A stretch of 17,349 nucleotides of DNA from Campylobacterales bacterium (lineage in GTDB: Bacteria > Campylobacterota > Campylobacteria > Campylobacterales > JALSKU01), in the NCBI GenBank assembly GCA_027038335.1, contig JALVWI010000026.1:1669-19017 (forward strand). Direction: 5' to 3'. The translations under genes were made by a program, and so were the position numbers. Of this stretch, positions 14,721-17,349 are shown one piece after another. The notes under the pieces are model-generated. The model ran no database searches and was not told where the DNA came from. It was given only the letters and a program-made list of their open reading frames with translations. How positions within the stretch are numbered: the stretch's first letter is position 1; each line of letters starts with the position of its first letter.

Positions 14721-15311
14721 GTGGCAAAACTTACAAAGGAAAAATTAAAGGCAAAAGCTGAAGATTATTTTTTCAAAGGCGAATATGATAAAGCTTTGCG
14801 TAATTTTTCTTTAGCCCTTTTAGAATATCCTGAAGATAAAGAGCTACAAATCTGTGCTATATTAACTGATATGGCAAATGAAAATGAAGAAAAAGCTCAA
14901 ACTATATATGAGTATTATCAAATCACAAAAGAGGTAGAAGAGGAAAATGCTGAAGAGATTATAGAAAGTCTTATAGAAAGTATGGATTTTGATATTGATA
15001 TACTCAATAAACTTTTAGATAGCGGCTATCTAGCAAATGAATATCAAGATGAAAATAGTATAAACTATAATGATTTTATTCAACTTGTTCAAGACAGAGG
15101 AAGCTTTAAGATAGCTTATGAAGATATTATGTTTAGTACCAAAGTTCTTATCAATTCAAAAGATGATTTTATTGATTTTTTAGATAGGTTGATCGATAAT
15201 GATTATGTAGATACTGCTTTTTCATACGGTGAAGCAGCTATAACTCTTTTTCCAAAAGATATAAAACTTCAAAATATTCTCCACAAAATAAAAGAAAAAA
15301 AGTCTTTATAA
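14721..15311 (+). CDS. TPR-like helical repeat protein of unknown function
   Basis: A 196-aa, acidic, all-helical protein starting with GTG at 14721; AGGA (14711-14714) lies 6 nt upstream and an ATG alternative would remove the best repeat. One clear tetratricopeptide-like unit is at about residues 9-42 (LKAKAEDYFFKGEYDKALRN then FSLALLEYPED), and a second partial one near the C-terminus (DYVDTAFSYGEAAITLFPKD). There is no signal peptide or membrane segment, so it is probably cytoplasmic. It begins 3 nt after the NifU-like gene and ends directly at the murE ATG, suggesting coupled expression. I do not recognise a specific function. Confidence 0.8.
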   Translation: MAKLTKEKLKAKAEDYFFKGEYDKALRNFSLALLEYPEDKELQICAILTDMANENEEKAQTIYEYYQITKEVEEENAEEIIESLIESMDFDIDILNKLLDSGYLANEYQDENSINYNDFIQLVQDRGSFKIAYEDIMFSTKVLINSKDDFIDFLDRLIDNDYVDTAFSYGEAAITLFPKDIKLQNILHKIKEKKSL

Positions 15312-16610
15312 ATGAAACAAGTATTTGATGACTTTTTTATCACTGACAATACTGCTGAATGTGGTAGAGATACATATTTCTTAAAAACTATGCAAAATGA
15401 AAAATATCTAAATGACATAAACCTACAAAATATCAAAGGTATCATAACGCCTAAAGAGTTATTGGATAAACTAGGAATTAATTCATTGCAAATAGTAGGG
15501 ATAACCGGTACAAACGGTAAAACTACAACTGCAGGTGCAATTTACTCCATACTTTTGGATTTGGGATATAAAGTTGCTATGCAAGGAACTAGGGGATTTT
15601 TTATCAATGAAGAAAGAATTGAAGGCAAAAGTTTAACTACTCCCTCAATATTTCAAACAATTCTACACTTAAAAGAGGCAAAAGAGAAAAAGTGTGACTA
15701 TTTTATCATGGAAGTAAGCTCTCATGCGATAGAACAAAATAGGATAGAAGGGATTGAGTTTACCTTAAAAGTATTTACCAATATATCCCAAGATCATCTC
15801 GACTATCATAAAACTATGCAAGAGTATGAAAGAGTAAAATCCTCATTTTTTAGTGATGAAAGCCATAAACTTATCAATAAAGATGGCGGAAAGATAGAGT
15901 TCAATATAAAAAATGCAAGAAGTTACTCTCTTGAATTTCCGGCAACTTATAAGATAGAGGCATATTCATTGCAAAACGGTTTGCAGGCAGTTTTAAAGCA
16001 TTTTGGTAAATTTGTTGAGTTTTCATCTCCCTTGGTAGGACTTTTCAATCTTTATAATATAACCGCCGCTATAGCATCAGTAGATATCATTACAGATAAT
16101 TCACTTGAAGAGATAGTAGAAGTAGTGGATAATTTTGCGGGAGTTAGCGGAAGAATGCAAGTAGTAAGTGATAAACCGCTTATAGTGGTGGATTTTGCAC
16201 ATACTCCAGACGGTATGCAAAAAGTTTTTGAAGCAGTAAAAGATAGAGATATATCAGTAGTTTTTGGAGCAGGAGGAGATAGGGATAAAAGTAAAAGAGC
16301 TTTAATGGGAAAAGTTGCTTCAAAGTTTGCTAAGAAACTATATATTACAAGTGATAACCCAAGAAGCGAAGATCCTTTGGAAATTATAAAAGATATAGTA
16401 CAAGGGATAAATAATACCCATACTCTAATCATTCCAGATAGAAAACAAGCCATTATAAAAGCTATAAAAGAGTTGGAAAAAGATGAGATATTACTCATCC
16501 TTGGAAAAGGTGATGAAGAGTATCAAGAGGTGGAGGGTGAAAAGATACCCTTTAGTGATGTTGAAATTGTAAGCTCAGTTGTTAATCCAAGTGCTATTAC
16601 TATCGCTTGA
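15312..16610 (+). CDS. murE: UDP-N-acetylmuramoyl-tripeptide synthetase MurE (meso-diaminopimelate-adding)
   Basis: MurE (432 aa; about 495 in E. coli, with a shorter N-terminal domain here) adds the third residue to the peptidoglycan stem peptide in the cytoplasm. The ATP-binding GTNGKTTT is at residues 66-73. EVSSHAIEQNRIEGI (134-148) and NISQDHLDYH (157-166) follow. YERVKSSFF (172-180) holds the probable carbamylated lysine, K176, and FGAGGDRDKSKRALMG is at 318-333. DNPR at 348-351 is the signature that selects meso-diaminopimelate rather than lysine, consistent with a Gram-negative wall. The ATG directly follows the TPR-gene stop with no good Shine-Dalgarno of its own, implying coupling. 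Confidence 0.96.
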   Translation: MKQVFDDFFITDNTAECGRDTYFLKTMQNEKYLNDINLQNIKGIITPKELLDKLGINSLQIVGITGTNGKTTTAGAIYSILLDLGYKVAMQGTRGFFINEERIEGKSLTTPSIFQTILHLKEAKEKKCDYFIMEVSSHAIEQNRIEGIEFTLKVFTNISQDHLDYHKTMQEYERVKSSFFSDESHKLINKDGGKIEFNIKNARSYSLEFPATYKIEAYSLQNGLQAVLKHFGKFVEFSSPLVGLFNLYNITAAIASVDIITDNSLEEIVEVVDNFAGVSGRMQVVSDKPLIVVDFAHTPDGMQKVFEAVKDRDISVVFGAGGDRDKSKRALMGKVASKFAKKLYITSDNPRSEDPLEIIKDIVQGINNTHTLIIPDRKQAIIKAIKELEKDEILLILGKGDEEYQEVEGEKIPFSDVEIVSSVVNPSAITIA

Positions 16611-16631
16611 CCTCTTTCTCCAACTACTTTG

Positions 16632-16657
16632 CTAATATGCTTTAAATTTTATATTAG
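16632..16657 (+). other. AT-rich inverted repeat downstream of murE
   Basis: CTAATAT (16632-16638) and ATATTAG (16651-16657) form a 7-bp AT-rich stem with a 12-nt loop, 22 nt after the murE stop. No T-tract follows. It may protect the mRNA 3' end, but in such AT-rich DNA it could be chance. The rest of 16611-16709 is AT-rich and shows no gene. Confidence 0.25.
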
Positions 16658-16714
16658 TATAAATAAATAGAAAAATATTATATAAAATAAGATAAAATAA
16701 TAAGTCATTTATTA

Positions 16715-16745
16715 ACTGACCTTACGCACCATATCATAAACTGAG
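16715..16745 (+). repeat. left terminal inverted repeat of the MITE-like element
   Basis: A 31-bp arm beginning ACTGACCTTACGCACC and ending AAACTGAG, matched by the right arm at 16952-16982 with one mismatch. The arm could be extended outward by TA, but that would consume part of the TATTA direct repeat. Confidence 0.9.
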
Positions 16746-16951
16746 CGAAAAGAGAAAGCGTTATATGTAAGGCGGAGGTTTTTCGGCATAGCCTTGTCTT
16801 TGTTGAAAGTTCTCCAACGAAGTCAGATAATGCTTTATCTTTTCGCCCTTTGGGTGGCTTTTGTGATATCCGATTGACTTCGTTACACCTCCTCTCAAGC
16901 TTACGGCTATGACTCGTCGGTGTGCCTCGCACTCGAATATTACAAAAACCA

Positions 16952-16982
16952 CTCAGTTTATGATATGGTGTGTAAGGTCAGT
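16952..16982 (-). repeat. right terminal inverted repeat of the MITE-like element
   Basis: Reverse complement of the left arm with A instead of G at the position paired with 16726. It ends 21 bp before the rhodanese start codon, and the Shine-Dalgarno AAGGA (16993-16997) lies just outside the element. Confidence 0.9.
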
Positions 16983-17003
16983 TATTAATTACAAGGAATT
17001 ATA

Positions 17004-17349
17004 ATGAAAAAAATTATTTTTTTAATATTAATAACTATGTCATTTGTGTTTGCTAAATTTACCTCTATTGATGATGGTACATTGCTTAAGATGCAAAAAC
17101 AAGGAGTTGTAGTCATCGATATCAGAACTCCAAAAGAGTGGAAACAAAGAGGGATCATAAAAGGGGCTAAAACGATAGAGTTTTTTAAGAGTGACGGAAG
17201 TGTGGATTTTATCAAATTTATGAAAAAGTTTACAAAGTATGTAAATAGCTCAAAACAGCCTTTTATCATTTATTGTGCTCATGCAAATAGAAGTAAAGTT
17301 TTAGGAAAGCTTTTTGATAGATTGGGAGTTAAGAATGTGTATGAACTTA
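17004..17349 (+). CDS. exported rhodanese-like protein, 3' end outside the window
   Basis: At least 115 residues of a rhodanese-domain protein are present. Residues 1-18 form a Sec-type signal peptide (MKKIIFLILITMSFVFAKF, probable cleavage after A18), which places it in the periplasm or at the membrane. VVIDIRTPKEWKQRGIIKGA is the conserved CH2A-like region, and YCAHANRS carries the active-site cysteine loop (C-x4-R) expected to hold a persulfide. The family transfers sulfane sulfur or detoxifies cyanide; the substrate here is unknown. AAGGA at 16993-16997 supports the ATG. The MITE-like element ends 21 bp upstream, so the gene's original promoter may have been displaced. The end of the protein cannot be seen. 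Confidence 0.9.
   Translation, partial: MKKIIFLILITMSFVFAKFTSIDDGTLLKMQKQGVVVIDIRTPKEWKQRGIIKGAKTIEFFKSDGSVDFIKFMKKFTKYVNSSKQPFIIYCAHANRSKVLGKLFDRLGVKNVYEL

Larger units (their letters stand above)
16710..16987. mobile_element. 268-bp MITE-like non-autonomous element with 31-bp inverted repeats and TATTA duplication
   Basis: Bases 16715-16745 and 16952-16982 are inverted copies matching at 30 of 31 positions (mismatch at 16726); the ends read ACTGACC and GGTCAGT. TATTA occurs directly outside both ends (16710-16714 and 16983-16987), as expected for a 5-bp target-site duplication. The interior is clearly richer in G/C than its surroundings and has internal palindromes: AACGAAGTC (16816-16824) with GACTTCGTT (16876-16884), CATAGCC (16787-16793) with GGCTATG (16905-16911), and GATAA/TTATC at 16826-16839. 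No transposase is encoded; a 75-codon minus-strand frame across it is probably spurious. It would need a transposase in trans. Confidence 0.85.

Noticed and set aside
16052..16498. 148-codon minus-strand frame inside murE
   Set aside because: It lies wholly antisense to a well-supported murE and its hydrophobic, Ser/Ile-rich translation is what reversed Glu/Lys-rich coding gives; no ribosome-binding site or family resemblance.
16705..16932. 75-codon minus-strand frame across the MITE-like element
   Set aside because: It starts in the G/C-richer interior and ends outside the left repeat, has no recognised domain and no clear ribosome-binding site; better explained as chance open frame in repeat DNA.

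Overview
The window is a low-GC bacterial chromosome segment dominated by one co-directional ribosomal-protein supercluster (S10, spc and alpha operons fused), all on the + strand. The gene order, the lack of rpmD between rpsE and rplO, a short zinc-type S14, and a downstream NifU-like / TPR / murE block all point to Campylobacterota (former Epsilonproteobacteria), perhaps a Sulfurimonas/Sulfurovum-like lineage. The genus is an inference; the phylum is fairly secure.

Layout. Bases 1-121 hold the last 36 codons of a REP-associated transposase-like gene and a GGGGTCAGGGTTCAA-type motif (reverse strand). A near-perfect sigma70 promoter (178-206) then starts the supercluster: rpsJ-rplC-rplD-rplW-rplB-rpsS-rplV-rpsC-rplP-rpmC-rpsQ-rplN-rplX-rplE-rpsN-rpsH-rplF-rplR-rpsE-rplO-secY-map-infA (262-11107). 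A second promoter and a highly structured leader (11127-11260) precede rpmJ-rpsM-rpsK-rpsD-rpoA-rplQ (11261-14323), which ends at a G/C hairpin. Next come a NifU C-terminal-domain protein, a TPR-like protein and murE (14433-16610). A 268-bp MITE-like element with 31-bp terminal inverted repeats (16715-16982) lies just upstream of an exported rhodanese gene that runs off the window end.

Function. Almost everything serves protein synthesis and export: 26 ribosomal proteins, IF-1, methionine aminopeptidase, the SecY channel and the RNA polymerase alpha subunit. Most genes abut or overlap by 1-14 nt, which suggests translational coupling.

The most interesting signals are non-coding. (1) Four of the five gaps longer than 50 bp inside the supercluster contain degenerate tandem repeats with a strict 7-nt period, belonging to several unrelated sequence families. 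Two arrays run into the 3' ends of the genes before them, and some are combined with terminator-like hairpins. (2) The fifth gap, upstream of rpmJ, can fold into two abutting hairpins inside a junction, with a 6-bp pseudoknot from a hairpin loop to a site just upstream of the Shine-Dalgarno sequence. It is a candidate autoregulatory leader for the operon that encodes S4. (3) The MITE-like element retains a 5-bp TATTA direct repeat at both ends.
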